Shown here: positions 7,565-17,350 of the stretch, piece after piece
Layout: the number at the start of each line of letters is the position of its first letter
How positions within the stretch are numbered: the stretch's first letter is position 1
Assembly: GCA_017619835.1 (NCBI GenBank)
Contig: JAFZRN010000029.1
Location: 1 to 64,000, forward strand
Length of the DNA: 64,000 nucleotides
Direction: 5' to 3'
Source of the DNA: Eubacterium sp.
Lineage (GTDB): Bacteria; Bacillota; Clostridia; Lachnospirales; Lachnospiraceae
Position numbers and translations under genes: made by a program
The notes under the pieces: generated by a model
What the model was told of the DNA's origin: nothing
The model's database searches: none
The model's input: the letters and a program-made list of their open reading frames with translations, nothing else

Positions 7565-10065
7565 GAAATAAAAGTATAAAGGGGGCAAAGAATCCCACAT
7601 ATCAGTCAGCTTATCATGGACAGCAGGCATCGGATCCGCTGACGAAGTTTTTCACTTGGCTGATAGAAAAGATTGATAAAGCAAAGGTTCCAAAGAATAC
7701 ACTTGATACACTTCCATTTGAACAGATATATTCTGACGGACTCTGCAAGGTGAAAGGTAATTACTACAGCAGGATGGTACAGTTCTTCGATATCAATTAC
7801 CAGCTGGCACAGAATGATGAAAAGCAGCATATCTTTGGTGAATACTGTCAGTTCCTGAATTACTTTGATGAGACCATACACTTTCAGTTCTGCTTTATAA
7901 ATCAGAGAGTGGATATGGAGGAGTATAAAAAGGTTATCACTATTCCTGATCAGGATGATGAGTTCAATGTTGTCCGTCAGGAGTATGCAGAGTATCTGAG
8001 GAATCAGCTGGAAAAGGGTAATAACGGAATAGTCAAAGCAAAGTATATCGTTTTCGGTATTGAGGCAAGGGATAAGAAACAGGCTGTCTCAAGGCTTGCG
8101 AAGATAGAGTCGGATATCATGAACAAGTTCAAGATACTTGGCTGCAGGGCGCTTCCTGTAAACGGTATCGAAAGACTTAAGATAATGCATGATTACATGA
8201 ATCAGGACAGCTTAGAGAAGTTCGCAATGCATTCTTTTAGGGATGTGGCGAAAAGCGGACTTACACCTAAGAACTTCATAGCACCGACATCATTTGATTT
8301 CAGGGCAAAGGATTATTACAAGATTGGGGATATGTTTGCAACAACTAATTATCTCATCATATCAGCTCCGGAAATATCAGATGAAATGCTGGCAGATATC
8401 CTTAACATGGAAGACGCACTGTCAGTTACGATGCATATAGATGCATTAAACCAGACTGAGGCTATGAAGTACATTAAGGGCAAGCTTTCAGATATCAATA
8501 AGATGAAGATCGAGGAGCAGAAGAAGGCGATAAGAGCCGGTTACGATATGGATATAATCCCTCCGGATATAGAGACTTATTCAAATGAGGCACATAGTCT
8601 TCTGAAGGAGATGCAGTCAAGAAATGAAAGACTCTTTAAGGTGACATTTCTCATTACATCATTTAATGAAAACCTGCAGAGAATGAAGGATTTCAGATTC
8701 ACGCTATCAAATAATATCCAGTCTGCAAACTGTGTTCTGAGAAAGCTGGATCATCAGCAGGAGCAGGGATTCTGTTCGTCACTACCTATAGGGAAGAATT
8801 TTATAAAGCAGAGCAGATTTCTCACTACAAGTTCAACCGCTGTATTTGTTCCATTCACAACTCAGGAGCTTTTCATGGAGTCAAAGGAAAGCCTTTATAT
8901 GGGGCTTAATTCACTTAGTAATGGAATGATAATGGCAGACAGGAAGCTGCTTAAGAATCCGAACGGACTGATACTTGGAACACCCGGTAGTGGTAAATCA
9001 TTTGCCACCAAGAGAGAGATACTTAATACATTCCTTGTAACTACAGACGATATTCTCATCTGTGATCCTGAGGCTGAGTATTATCCACTGGTTAACTACC
9101 TTGGTGGTCAGATCATAAAGATAGGGCAGTCTTCAAAGCAGTATATAAATCCGCTGGATATAAATCTGAATTATTCGGATGATGACGATCCTGTATCACT
9201 TAAGGCAGACTTCATACTTTCATTTATGGAGCTGGTAGTGGGTGGTAAATCAGGTCTTAAACCGGAAGAGAAGTCGGCGATAGACTTTGCAGTTTCAAGG
9301 ATATATACAAAGTATTTTCAGAATCCTACGCCTGAAAATATGCCGATACTTCAGGACCTTTATGATGAGCTTCTTTCACATAAGGAAGACATGGTATCAC
9401 AGCATATAGCACAGTGTATGTATCTGTACGTAGAAGGATCCAACAATCTGTTCAATCACAGGACAAATGTTGACCTGAATAACCGTATCGTATGCTTCGA
9501 TATCAAGTCGCTTGGAAAGACTCTGAAGAAGCTTGGAATGCTTGTAGTTCAGGACGCTGTATGGAACAGGGTAACAGTAAACAGAGAGCAGCATAAGTAC
9601 ACCAGATTCTATATAGATGAGTTTCATCTGCTGCTGAAGGATGAACTTACAGCAGCGTATTCAATGGAAATCTGGAAGCGTTTCAGAAAGTGGGGAGGAA
9701 TACCGACAGGTATAACACAGAACGTTAAGGACTTCCTTGCTTCAAAGGAAATCGAGAACATTTTCGATAACTCGGACTTTGTATATATGCTGAATCAGGG
9801 TGCTGATGACAGAGACATCTTAGCTCAGAAGCTTAATATCTCACAGCATCAGATCAAGTATGTGACTAACGTAGGACAGGGTGAAGGACTTATCTTCTTT
9901 GGAGATATCGTACAGCCATTTGTGGACAGATTCCCGAAAGATACAGTTATGTATTCACTGCTTACAACTAAACCTGCAGAGACGAAGACTGAAACGGAGA
10001 CAAGGAAGGAATCAATCAATTTAATAAAAGAGGTTGAAGATGCTTCAGGTGAATCTTCTGAATAA
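7525..10065 (+). CDS. virB4: VirB4/TraE-type conjugation ATPase
   Basis: An 846-residue cytoplasmic ATPase that powers the type IV channel. The N-terminal CagE/TrbE/VirB region (about 40-450) precedes the ATPase domain with Walker A GTPGSGKS (485-492) and Walker B FYIDEFHLLL (695-704), followed by KRFRKWGGIPTGITQNVKD, a conserved VirB4 segment. The start overlaps the end of prgI. Eleven bp separate it from the cell-wall hydrolase gene. Length is normal for the Gram-positive family. Confidence 0.95.
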   Translation: MAQDIQKSRNTPVGNKSIKGAKNPTYQSAYHGQQASDPLTKFFTWLIEKIDKAKVPKNTLDTLPFEQIYSDGLCKVKGNYYSRMVQFFDINYQLAQNDEKQHIFGEYCQFLNYFDETIHFQFCFINQRVDMEEYKKVITIPDQDDEFNVVRQEYAEYLRNQLEKGNNGIVKAKYIVFGIEARDKKQAVSRLAKIESDIMNKFKILGCRALPVNGIERLKIMHDYMNQDSLEKFAMHSFRDVAKSGLTPKNFIAPTSFDFRAKDYYKIGDMFATTNYLIISAPEISDEMLADILNMEDALSVTMHIDALNQTEAMKYIKGKLSDINKMKIEEQKKAIRAGYDMDIIPPDIETYSNEAHSLLKEMQSRNERLFKVTFLITSFNENLQRMKDFRFTLSNNIQSANCVLRKLDHQQEQGFCSSLPIGKNFIKQSRFLTTSSTAVFVPFTTQELFMESKESLYMGLNSLSNGMIMADRKLLKNPNGLILGTPGSGKSFATKREILNTFLVTTDDILICDPEAEYYPLVNYLGGQIIKIGQSSKQYINPLDINLNYSDDDDPVSLKADFILSFMELVVGGKSGLKPEEKSAIDFAVSRIYTKYFQNPTPENMPILQDLYDELLSHKEDMVSQHIAQCMYLYVEGSNNLFNHRTNVDLNNRIVCFDIKSLGKTLKKLGMLVVQDAVWNRVTVNREQHKYTRFYIDEFHLLLKDELTAAYSMEIWKRFRKWGGIPTGITQNVKDFLASKEIENIFDNSDFVYMLNQGADDRDILAQKLNISQHQIKYVTNVGQGEGLIFFGDIVQPFVDRFPKDTVMYSLLTTKPAETKTETETRKESINLIKEVEDASGESSE

Positions 10066-10076
10066 GGAGGAAGCCT

Positions 10077-12323
10077 ATGGGTATTGATAATCTAAAACAA
10101 AAGGCTGCCGAAGTAAGCTCGGAGTCACTGAAAAGTACAAGACCGGCAGAAAAGCTTTCATCAGGAAATAGTGATGGTGGAGGAAAACTCAGATCCAGTG
10201 TAGTGACAGGCGATGTACTAAGAGCTTCTAACAGTGTCGCCCAGAGAAAAATGCAAAGGCAGATAAGTGAGTATCAGCATAGCAACATTTCAACAGCCAG
10301 TGATGTAATGCTCGGAACAACAGAGGATAAGGTAATAGACCTAACTGACCGTGAAAGAGTCCGTGAGAGTATCCATGATATGACGGATCTCAGGACAAGT
10401 GGAACTCTAAAACCGGAAGGAGAAGGAGTATTATATACAGCCTCAAAAAGAAGAGCAAAAGCAGAGGCGCTCCGGGAAGGACGTGAGAGTTCTCTTCTGG
10501 AAGGGATGGATGAGAGCTATGCGAAAAAGCTTAAAAGCAACCGAAGGAAGATGCAGGATAAACTGCAGAAGAACTATGAAGTAAAGACACAGTTAAAAGG
10601 TGGTCTTAAGACAGACCTTAAGGTAGAACAGACAGTTGAGCCGAAGCTTTCAGATGCACCGAAGCATAGACCGGCTGATGTGGCCGGAAGTATCGGGCAG
10701 AGAGCACTTCACGGACTTGACTCAGCTATGGAGACTGATGAGAACAGTACACAGAATGCATGGATCACTACTGCCAGTAATGCGACAGATGGAGCTTCAA
10801 ACGTAATAAGTATTTCAAGGACTGCAAAGTTCTGGAGAATGCAGAAGTCTGAGGCAGAGATAGCAAAACTTGCGAAGCAGCAGGAAAAGATAATTAAGAA
10901 TAATTACAGGCTCCAGTATAAGACGGCACTTAAGAACGCTAAGGATACAGAGCTCTGGAAAAGTTCAAATATTTATCAGAGAGAGCTTCAGAAGAAGGCT
11001 ATCAAACGAAAATATATGAAGAATGCCATTAAGGAGCAGCAAAAAGCAAGGGCAGCAGGAAAGAGTGGCAAAGTAACTTATACAACCGGAATGAACATAT
11101 TTGATAAAGCAAAAGCAGGTGCAGAGACAATCGGAAAGCACCTGCTTAATTTCGTTAAATCACCAGTCGGAAAGATAGCGATCACATGTACGCTTGTAAT
11201 CGCGCTTATCAGTTCACTTATCACATCAGCCGGACCTATGCTGCTGCTTTCATTTGGCGGAGACGAAAATTATACCAAGAGTTCCACTGTATCAGGTGGA
11301 GGTTTTCCGGCAGAGGTCGAGCAGTGGAGGACATTTGTTACAGAGCGAATGAAAGCCTATGACAAAGAGGATTTTGTCAATGCGATACTGACCACAATCC
11401 AGCAGGAATCAAATGGTATCTCATCAAGCTGTGGTGGTGATCTGATGCAGAGCAAGGAAAGTGGATACTGGACTTCCGGGACTCCGGATGGCTGGGATTC
11501 ATATACCACGGAGCAGAAATCAATCGATGCCGGATGCAGATATTTCATAGATGCCATAAATACATGGGGCGTTGAAAAGGCGGATGATTATGACGGACTT
11601 CAGGTTGCTGCCCAAGGCTATAACTATGGACTTGCATTCCTTGACTGGATGGTAGCCCAGGGAGAGACAAAGTGGACGCTTGATCTTTCAACTACATATT
11701 CACAGAAGATGGCGAGTCAGATGGGCTGGTCATCCTATGGACATAAAGAGTATGGCGAGGAATGGCTTACAAAGTATAAAGCCGGAGGAACCATAGGAGG
11801 CGGAGTTGTAGTTGAAGAAAAAGGACCTGGCGGAGTAGTAAAAACTGCCAAGGGACAGATAGGTATAACTGAAAATCCGGCTGGCTCAAATACAGTTATC
11901 TATAACACAGAATACTATGGTACAGAAGTCAGCGGAGACGATTATCCATGGTGCTGCGTATTTGTCTGGTGGTGCTTCAACAAGAGTGGAAATGCTGATG
12001 CGTTCTATGGCGGAGGCAAGACCGCAGGCTGTTCGGCAGTACATACATGGGCGCAGAGTAACGGCCTTATAGTAAGCAGCAGTGAAGCCCAGTATGGAGA
12101 TCTATGTCTGTTCAGTACAGATGAGCATATAGAGATTGTTGTTGCCAATAACGGTGACGGAAGTTATACGACAATCGGTGGCAATACCGGATCCGGAGAC
12201 AGTGGTTCACAGTCAAACGGCGGTGGGGTTTTCATGAGGACTAGATATACCAGTGGAGACTTCCCTATAACGCTCTTTATCAGACCACCATATGAAACAG
12301 ATGATGATAAGAATAAAGATTAA
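10077..12323 (+). CDS. conjugation cell-wall hydrolase, lysozyme-like plus CHAP domains
   Basis: A 748-residue protein of the CwlT/VirB1 type. The first 360 residues are basic, coiled-coil-rich and presumably cytoplasmic. A membrane helix follows (about 365-392), then an external lysozyme-like domain (about 414-530, probable catalytic Glu444 in QQESNG) and a C-terminal CHAP/NlpC-type amidase domain from about 586, with Cys626 in YPWCC, His684 in DEHIEI and Asn703 in GGNTG. It would cut peptidoglycan locally for the transfer channel. AAGGAGG lies just before ATG 10077. The long cytoplasmic region may dock on the ATPases; that is inference. Confidence 0.9.
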   Translation: MGIDNLKQKAAEVSSESLKSTRPAEKLSSGNSDGGGKLRSSVVTGDVLRASNSVAQRKMQRQISEYQHSNISTASDVMLGTTEDKVIDLTDRERVRESIHDMTDLRTSGTLKPEGEGVLYTASKRRAKAEALREGRESSLLEGMDESYAKKLKSNRRKMQDKLQKNYEVKTQLKGGLKTDLKVEQTVEPKLSDAPKHRPADVAGSIGQRALHGLDSAMETDENSTQNAWITTASNATDGASNVISISRTAKFWRMQKSEAEIAKLAKQQEKIIKNNYRLQYKTALKNAKDTELWKSSNIYQRELQKKAIKRKYMKNAIKEQQKARAAGKSGKVTYTTGMNIFDKAKAGAETIGKHLLNFVKSPVGKIAITCTLVIALISSLITSAGPMLLLSFGGDENYTKSSTVSGGGFPAEVEQWRTFVTERMKAYDKEDFVNAILTTIQQESNGISSSCGGDLMQSKESGYWTSGTPDGWDSYTTEQKSIDAGCRYFIDAINTWGVEKADDYDGLQVAAQGYNYGLAFLDWMVAQGETKWTLDLSTTYSQKMASQMGWSSYGHKEYGEEWLTKYKAGGTIGGGVVVEEKGPGGVVKTAKGQIGITENPAGSNTVIYNTEYYGTEVSGDDYPWCCVFVWWCFNKSGNADAFYGGGKTAGCSAVHTWAQSNGLIVSSSEAQYGDLCLFSTDEHIEIVVANNGDGSYTTIGGNTGSGDSGSQSNGGGVFMRTRYTSGDFPITLFIRPPYETDDDKNKD

Positions 12324-12348
12324 CTTCTGGACGAATCGTCCAAAGGTT
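12322..12348 (+). repeat. 27-bp palindromic element, copy C
   Basis: AACTTCTGGAC, gaatc, GTCCAAAGGTT, overlapping the stop codon of the cell-wall hydrolase gene and 15 bp before the DUF4315 gene. Both arms are identical to copy B; only the loop differs. Confidence 0.8.
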
Positions 12349-12362
12349 GGAAAGGCAGATTT

Positions 12363-12704
12363 ATGACAGAAGAAGAACTAAGGGCAAAGATAGATAAGCT
12401 TGAGGAAAGTAAATCTTTGCAGGAAGAAAAGGTTCTTGGTATTTCAGAAAGCCTTGAAAAGCTTAGGACAAGGCATAATAAGGAAATAACCAAGTTAAAT
12501 GCTGTCACTTCTGAGATTGATAAATGCAAAGGTCGTCTCGGTGACATGATACTACTGGAATACGGCATTACAAGTCTTAATGAACTGGAAAAAGTTCTAA
12601 AAGATCTGAGAGATAAGAAAAAAGCAGATGATAAAAGCTTTGATAATGCCGACAAAAACAAGAAGGAGAATGTAACTAATGAAACTAAAAATGATGTTAC
12701 TTAG
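12363..12704 (+). CDS. DUF4315-type coiled-coil protein
   Basis: A 113-residue, highly charged protein. Residues 1-65 form a coiled coil (IDKLEESKSLQEEKVLGISE), followed by a short conserved segment (GDMILLEYGITSLNELEKVL) and an Asn/Lys/Asp-rich tail. Small coiled-coil proteins of the DUF4315 family precede the CD1107-like surface protein in clostridial ICEs, and the same order is seen here. Its end overlaps the next start by 26 bp. Molecular role is unknown; a scaffold function in the transfer complex is a guess. Confidence 0.7.
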   Translation: MTEEELRAKIDKLEESKSLQEEKVLGISESLEKLRTRHNKEITKLNAVTSEIDKCKGRLGDMILLEYGITSLNELEKVLKDLRDKKKADDKSFDNADKNKKENVTNETKNDVT

Positions 12705-14229
12705 TGTAACGATGATCCTATCAATGCTGGGAGGCAGTTCGTCTGGTATTGATAAAAATGCTCTTGCTTCAAAGCAGGAAACTAAGGTAGAGACAGGTAC
12801 CGAAACCACAGAAGATGAAGTAAGAGAAGATGCCTCTCATACAGGAGAGAATGAGGAGGAGAAGGATTCTGATAATACAGATAAGTCTGAAGATAAAGAA
12901 AAAGACGACCAGAAAACAGAATCCACGACACAGACTACAACTGAAGATGTTCCAAGTGTAGTTGTTCCGGATAATTCTGACACTACTAAGGATCCGGAAG
13001 TTGATACTACCAAGGGAAAGTACAAGATCACTATAAAGCCGGAACATATCGGATGGTTCAATGACGCTACGAATATTGTGGTTGAGTATGAGTATCTGTC
13101 CAGTGTCCTGGTTGAACCGAAAATCGAGAAGATTGAGGCAAAAGCCGGCTCCAATGGTACCTGGGTTGAGATCACTGATGAAATGAAATTCGAGATAAGT
13201 GAGAACTGCACTGTATATGTGAAGATCACTGATCAGTTCGGAAATGAGTATGAGAAATCCAAGCTGATAAAGATATTTGATACGGTTGCACCGACACTTA
13301 ATGCAGCAGTAAATGAAGGTCTTCTGACCGTTTTGACATACGATACAGAAAGTGGAGTGGATTGTGTATATATCAATGGTTACAAATATGAGCCTGATGA
13401 AAATGGTATCGTTTCTATAAGACTTGAAAAGTTCGATGCCACATATCAGAACTTCTATGTATATGCACTTGATAAAGCCGGGAATCCAAGCACAGTTTAT
13501 ACAATTTCAAATCCGTACTGGACGGATCCAAACGCCGAGACAGATGAGGATGATGAGGATAAGGAAAATCCAGCGGATTCGCTTCCGGATAATGCAACTC
13601 CGCAGACAACCGGAGAATCAAAGGCTGAGGTTACATCAGTAACTGATGAAGATGGTGAGGATATTACAAACGAGGTTAAGGGAAAACAGTTCTATTCCAT
13701 AATCACAGCAGACGGACAGCAGTATTTCTTTGTCATAGATATGACTGCAGCTCAGAGCAAATCGGGAGATACCGAGAGTACAGCATATGCAGGTGCCGGT
13801 TCTTCAGGCAAAAATAACAATCCTAATAATGGAACGGTTTATTTCCTGACTTCAGTATCAAATCAGAATCTGCTTAACTTCACAAATGATGGAGAACAGA
13901 CGCTTCCTCATAATTCAGTTGCAACTGCAAATGGTATAGATCCATATACAATGACACCTGTATCACAGGGGACACCGGCAACTGAAGAAGTGACAGAGGA
14001 ATCAACTGAGACTGATGCGGAGGAAGAAATAAAGAACTCAGATAAAGGTAAGTCAGATGGCATGGGAAATATACTTCTCATAGGACTTGTGGTTCTTGTT
14101 GGAATCGGAGTAGTCGGATTCAAGCTCGTGACCGGAAAGAAAGGAAAGCCAGAACAGAGTGATGACACAATGTATTCTGATAAGGAAGATGTTACAGATC
14201 TCGATGAATTGGATGAATCGGAAGAATAA
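12679..14229 (+). CDS. DUF4366/CD1107-like surface protein of the ICE
   Basis: A 516-residue exported protein. A signal peptide (about 1-22) precedes a long acidic Thr/Glu-rich linker (about 30-105), a beta-rich region with Ig-like character (about 110-275), a second acidic linker, and one C-terminal membrane helix (about 462-482) with a short acidic cytoplasmic tail. This matches the CD1107-like mobile element protein family (DUF4366) that follows DUF4315 in CTns. It probably forms part of the cell-surface side of the transfer apparatus or an adhesin; the family has no firm function. Low sequence complexity of the linkers is expected. Confidence 0.75.
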   Translation: MKLKMMLLSVTMILSMLGGSSSGIDKNALASKQETKVETGTETTEDEVREDASHTGENEEEKDSDNTDKSEDKEKDDQKTESTTQTTTEDVPSVVVPDNSDTTKDPEVDTTKGKYKITIKPEHIGWFNDATNIVVEYEYLSSVLVEPKIEKIEAKAGSNGTWVEITDEMKFEISENCTVYVKITDQFGNEYEKSKLIKIFDTVAPTLNAAVNEGLLTVLTYDTESGVDCVYINGYKYEPDENGIVSIRLEKFDATYQNFYVYALDKAGNPSTVYTISNPYWTDPNAETDEDDEDKENPADSLPDNATPQTTGESKAEVTSVTDEDGEDITNEVKGKQFYSIITADGQQYFFVIDMTAAQSKSGDTESTAYAGAGSSGKNNNPNNGTVYFLTSVSNQNLLNFTNDGEQTLPHNSVATANGIDPYTMTPVSQGTPATEEVTEESTETDAEEEIKNSDKGKSDGMGNILLIGLVVLVGIGVVGFKLVTGKKGKPEQSDDTMYSDKEDVTDLDELDESEE

Positions 14230-14278
14230 CAATATAACCAACTCACTTATGTGGGAAATAATTAATAAGAGTTCAGTC

Positions 14279-14306
14279 AGGGCAGGGTAAATATCCCTGC
14301 TCTTTC
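14279..14306 (+). terminator. intercistronic hairpin, possible partial terminator
   Basis: AGGGCAGGG (14279-14287) pairs with CCCTGCTCT (14295-14303; one G-U), followed by TTCTG. It lies between the surface protein gene and the next transfer gene on the same strand. Confidence 0.55.
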
Positions 14307-14329
14307 TGTACCCGGAAAGGACAAAAGAA

Positions 14330-14971
14330 ATGGATAAAGAATTAATGGATATCCTTGAAGGAAAGGATGAAAAGACAGCAGAGGCTGAGAAAAAGGAGTT
14401 TAAGGAAATCACACTTAAGTTCGGCAAAGGACTTGTAGGAGATGAATTCCAGGGAAAGGATGGTAATTCATACCGCCAGATTATGATTCCGCCGAATGAG
14501 GAAACCAAGCAGCCATGGCAGACGTTTGTAGTGAAGTCAAACCAGGTGCATGAGAACCAGTTCGGTAAGGGAATGTGGTGCAAGCTTCCTGCAGAGGGCA
14601 GCACGACAGTTACCAAGAGTGTTGCAAAAGGAGTTGATGAGCAGGGTAAGACCATCTGGGAGAATGAGAAGAGGAAAGTACCAAACACAGAGCTTAAATC
14701 TATGGTGGAAGCTTATAAGAATAAGGACAAATCTCAGGAGACTGAGCAGACATTAGATAAAGGACAGTCTAAGGAGAGCACCCAGGCCAAGACTAATGAC
14801 GAAGTGAAAGATAAGAGTCAGGAAAAGGGGAGTTCTCTCATGGAGAAGATAGAGAAGAAAAGTATGCAGGCTGCATCCAAAGATAAGTCAAAAAAGGAAG
14901 CTGAAAAAGGTGCTGAGAAAGATGCAAAAACTCCTAAGGCTCCCAAGAAGAAAAAGGAACAGACTTTGTAG
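14330..14971 (+). CDS. ICE protein of unknown function, globular head and Lys/Glu-rich tail
   Basis: A 213-residue protein. The first 125 residues look folded (TLKFGKGLVGDEFQGKDGNS, then KQPWQTFVVKSNQVHENQFG), and the remainder is a Lys/Glu/Ser/Gln-rich tail resembling that of the DUF3801 protein. Families with this head are commonly carried by clostridial ICEs next to topB, but I cannot name one with certainty. It ends 9 bp before topB, and GGAGG for topB overlaps its stop, so the two are co-translated. A DNA-processing role beside topoisomerase III is inference from position only. Confidence 0.6.
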   Translation: MDKELMDILEGKDEKTAEAEKKEFKEITLKFGKGLVGDEFQGKDGNSYRQIMIPPNEETKQPWQTFVVKSNQVHENQFGKGMWCKLPAEGSTTVTKSVAKGVDEQGKTIWENEKRKVPNTELKSMVEAYKNKDKSQETEQTLDKGQSKESTQAKTNDEVKDKSQEKGSSLMEKIEKKSMQAASKDKSKKEAEKGAEKDAKTPKAPKKKKEQTL

Positions 14972-14980
14972 GAGGCTTAA

Positions 14981-17116
14981 ATGAAACTAGTAATCAGCGA
15001 AAAGCCCAGTGTGGCTAAATCAATAGCTGATGTTATCGGTGCTACAAGTAAGAATGATGGATACTATGAGGGGAATAGTTTCATAGTATCCTGGTGCATC
15101 GGACATCTGATAGAACTGGCACAGCCCCAGGATTATGATGTGTCTTTTGGTAAGTGGAACTATGAGAGCCTTCCTATCATACCTGATGAGTGGCGATATA
15201 CGATTAAGAGTGATACGGCTAAGCAGTATAGGATCCTTAAGGAACTGATGAATAGATCTGATGTAGAAACAGTTGTATGCGCCACGGATGCCGGGCGTGA
15301 GGGAGAACTGATATTCAGGCTTGTATATAACCAGGCAGGCTGCAATAAGCCCTTTGAAAGACTCTGGATTTCTTCAATGGAAGACAGTGCGATAAGGGAA
15401 GGAATGAATAGTCTCCATCCCGGACATGAGTATGATTCTCTTTATAATGCGGCTCTGGCACGTCAAGAAGCAGACTGGCTTGTAGGTATAAATGGAACAA
15501 GACTATTTACGGTCCTATATGGTGGAAAGCTCCTTAAGGTCGGAAGGGTGCAGACTCCTACACTTGCAATGTTAGTTGACCGGGAGACGGAGATAATGAA
15601 CTTTAAGAAGAAACAGTATTTCATGACTCATATACAGGCTGATATTCCTGTAAATGCTGGATTTTTTGAAAGAGTTGATGCGGTATCTGAAAGAATAGAT
15701 TCAAAAACCGAAGCTGATAGTCTGTCGGCAAGGTGCAGGGGGAATACAGCAGTTGTTACTTCCGTTATCAGGGAGAACAAAAAGACAGCTCCACCAAAAC
15801 TGTATGATCTTACATCGCTTCAGAGAGATGCAAATAAGTTATATGGCTTTACGGCAAAGAAAACTCTGGAATATACCCAGAGTCTGTATGAGAAGAAACT
15901 TGTAACGTATCCAAGAACCGACAGCTGCTATCTGACAGATGATATGGGAACTACAGCAGAAAATCTTATCAGAACAGTTAATAGTACATTTACATTTATC
16001 TCGGGTGTTATAGAGAGTTCGGATATCGGAAGGGTGCTGAACTCAAAGAAGGTATCAGATCATCACGCAATCATACCTACTGTGGAGATAGCCAATGCTG
16101 ATCTGAAGAGCCTAAGTGATGGAGAAAAGAAAATTCTGTATATGACAGCCATAAGGCTTCTTGAAGCAACTTCAAGACCACATTTATATACTTCAGAAAA
16201 GATCACATTTGAATGTGCCGGTAAGGATTTTATCGCAAAGGGAAAGAGCGTGATCGATGAAGGCTGGAAGAAATATGAGGAAGCACTCAGAGAGATTTTC
16301 AAAGCTTCAAAGGAAGTAGATGATACAAAACCGGATGAGAGTGATCAGAAACTGCCTCATATAGACGAAGGTCAAGTATTTGAGAAAGTCGGCAGTGATG
16401 TGACGGAGCATTTCACAAAACCGCCCCAGAGATACACAGAAGCAGGGATTCTCAGTGCTATGGAAAAAGCTGGATCCTCAGATATGGACTCGGATGTTGA
16501 GAGAAAAGGTCTTGGAACTCCGGCAACAAGGGCAGACATCATCGAAAAGCTTGTAAAGGACGGATTCATAAGTAGAGAGAAGAAGACACTTATTCCTACA
16601 GAAGACGGAATGAAGCTTATTACAATCCTTCCTGAAAAGGTCAAATCCCCAAAGCTTACAGCTGACTGGGAGAATGCACTCAGTCTAATGGCTAAAGGTG
16701 AACTGGGGATGGAAGGCTTCATGTCTGGCATCGAGGATATGGTAAGAGGGCTTGTAAGGACTTATCACAGTGTAAACGATGAGGATAAAAGGCTTTTTTC
16801 GAGAGGTGATGTTCTGGGTAAATGTCCTAACTGCGGTGGTGATGTAGTCAAAGGTGTTTATGGTTATTACTGCAAGAATAAATGCGGTATGTCCCTGAAT
16901 AGGATAATGGGAATCAGCATAAATGAATCCCAGCTGAGAAATCTGCTCGCAGGTAAGAAGATACTTGTAAAAGGTATCAGAAAGAAAAGCGGCGGGACAT
17001 TTGATGCTTATCTGGAACCTTCAGGTATAGAGGATTACAGATATAAAACAGCAAATGGTAATGAAATGAGTGGAAAACAGTTTAAGTTCAATATGACATT
17101 TCCAAAGAGGAAATAG
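14981..17116 (+). CDS. topB: DNA topoisomerase III (type IA)
   Basis: A 711-residue type IA topoisomerase. The TOPRIM domain opens with MKLVISEKPSVAKSIADVIG (Glu7) and contains DAGREGELIFR; the active-site tyrosine is Tyr310 in VTYPRTDS. The C-terminus carries a four-Cys zinc element (Cys615, Cys618, Cys631, Cys635). Plasmid- and ICE-borne TopB proteins decatenate or unwind DNA during conjugative transfer and replication of the circular intermediate. Length and domain order are normal. A hairpin follows the stop. Confidence 0.95.
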   Translation: MKLVISEKPSVAKSIADVIGATSKNDGYYEGNSFIVSWCIGHLIELAQPQDYDVSFGKWNYESLPIIPDEWRYTIKSDTAKQYRILKELMNRSDVETVVCATDAGREGELIFRLVYNQAGCNKPFERLWISSMEDSAIREGMNSLHPGHEYDSLYNAALARQEADWLVGINGTRLFTVLYGGKLLKVGRVQTPTLAMLVDRETEIMNFKKKQYFMTHIQADIPVNAGFFERVDAVSERIDSKTEADSLSARCRGNTAVVTSVIRENKKTAPPKLYDLTSLQRDANKLYGFTAKKTLEYTQSLYEKKLVTYPRTDSCYLTDDMGTTAENLIRTVNSTFTFISGVIESSDIGRVLNSKKVSDHHAIIPTVEIANADLKSLSDGEKKILYMTAIRLLEATSRPHLYTSEKITFECAGKDFIAKGKSVIDEGWKKYEEALREIFKASKEVDDTKPDESDQKLPHIDEGQVFEKVGSDVTEHFTKPPQRYTEAGILSAMEKAGSSDMDSDVERKGLGTPATRADIIEKLVKDGFISREKKTLIPTEDGMKLITILPEKVKSPKLTADWENALSLMAKGELGMEGFMSGIEDMVRGLVRTYHSVNDEDKRLFSRGDVLGKCPNCGGDVVKGVYGYYCKNKCGMSLNRIMGISINESQLRNLLAGKKILVKGIRKKSGGTFDAYLEPSGIEDYRYKTANGNEMSGKQFKFNMTFPKRK

Positions 17117-17122
17117 CTAGTC

Positions 17123-17149
17123 AGAGGCGGGAGAAATCCTGCCTCTTTC
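17123..17149 (+). terminator. intercistronic hairpin, possible partial terminator
   Basis: AGAGGCGGGA (17123-17132) pairs with TCCTGCCTCT (17137-17146; one G-U), followed by TTCAATATAA. It lies between topB and the next small gene. Confidence 0.55.
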
Positions 17150-17179
17150 AATATAAAAAATGAAAAGGAGACGAAAGAA

Positions 17180-17350
17180 ATGATTGATAACAATACGTAT
17201 ATTCCGGGTGCTTCCAATGACTTTTTCAGTGAGGAAGCATATAAGGCAAGAATGGCAGCCTATATCAAGGGTGTAAGGAAGTATAAGATGAAGGCTGCAG
17301 CAGATGCGGAGAGTAAGAGTAAAGCAGACAGGATTGGAGGTAGAGCATAA
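17180..17350 (+). CDS. small basic ICE protein, 56 residues
   Basis: ATG 17180 is preceded by AAAGGAG 8 bp upstream. The product begins MIDNNTYIPGASNDFFSEEA and has a basic helical middle (AYIKGVRKYKMKAAA). Its TAA overlaps the next ATG as TAATG, a typical translational coupling signal, which supports it as a real gene. Short proteins of this kind are often missed in annotation. Function unknown. Confidence 0.7.
   Translation: MIDNNTYIPGASNDFFSEEAYKARMAAYIKGVRKYKMKAAADAESKSKADRIGGRA

Noticed and set aside
14053-14688. 211-residue reverse-strand ORF
   Set aside because: Antisense to two well-supported genes and the hairpin between them; composition is that of a shadow frame.
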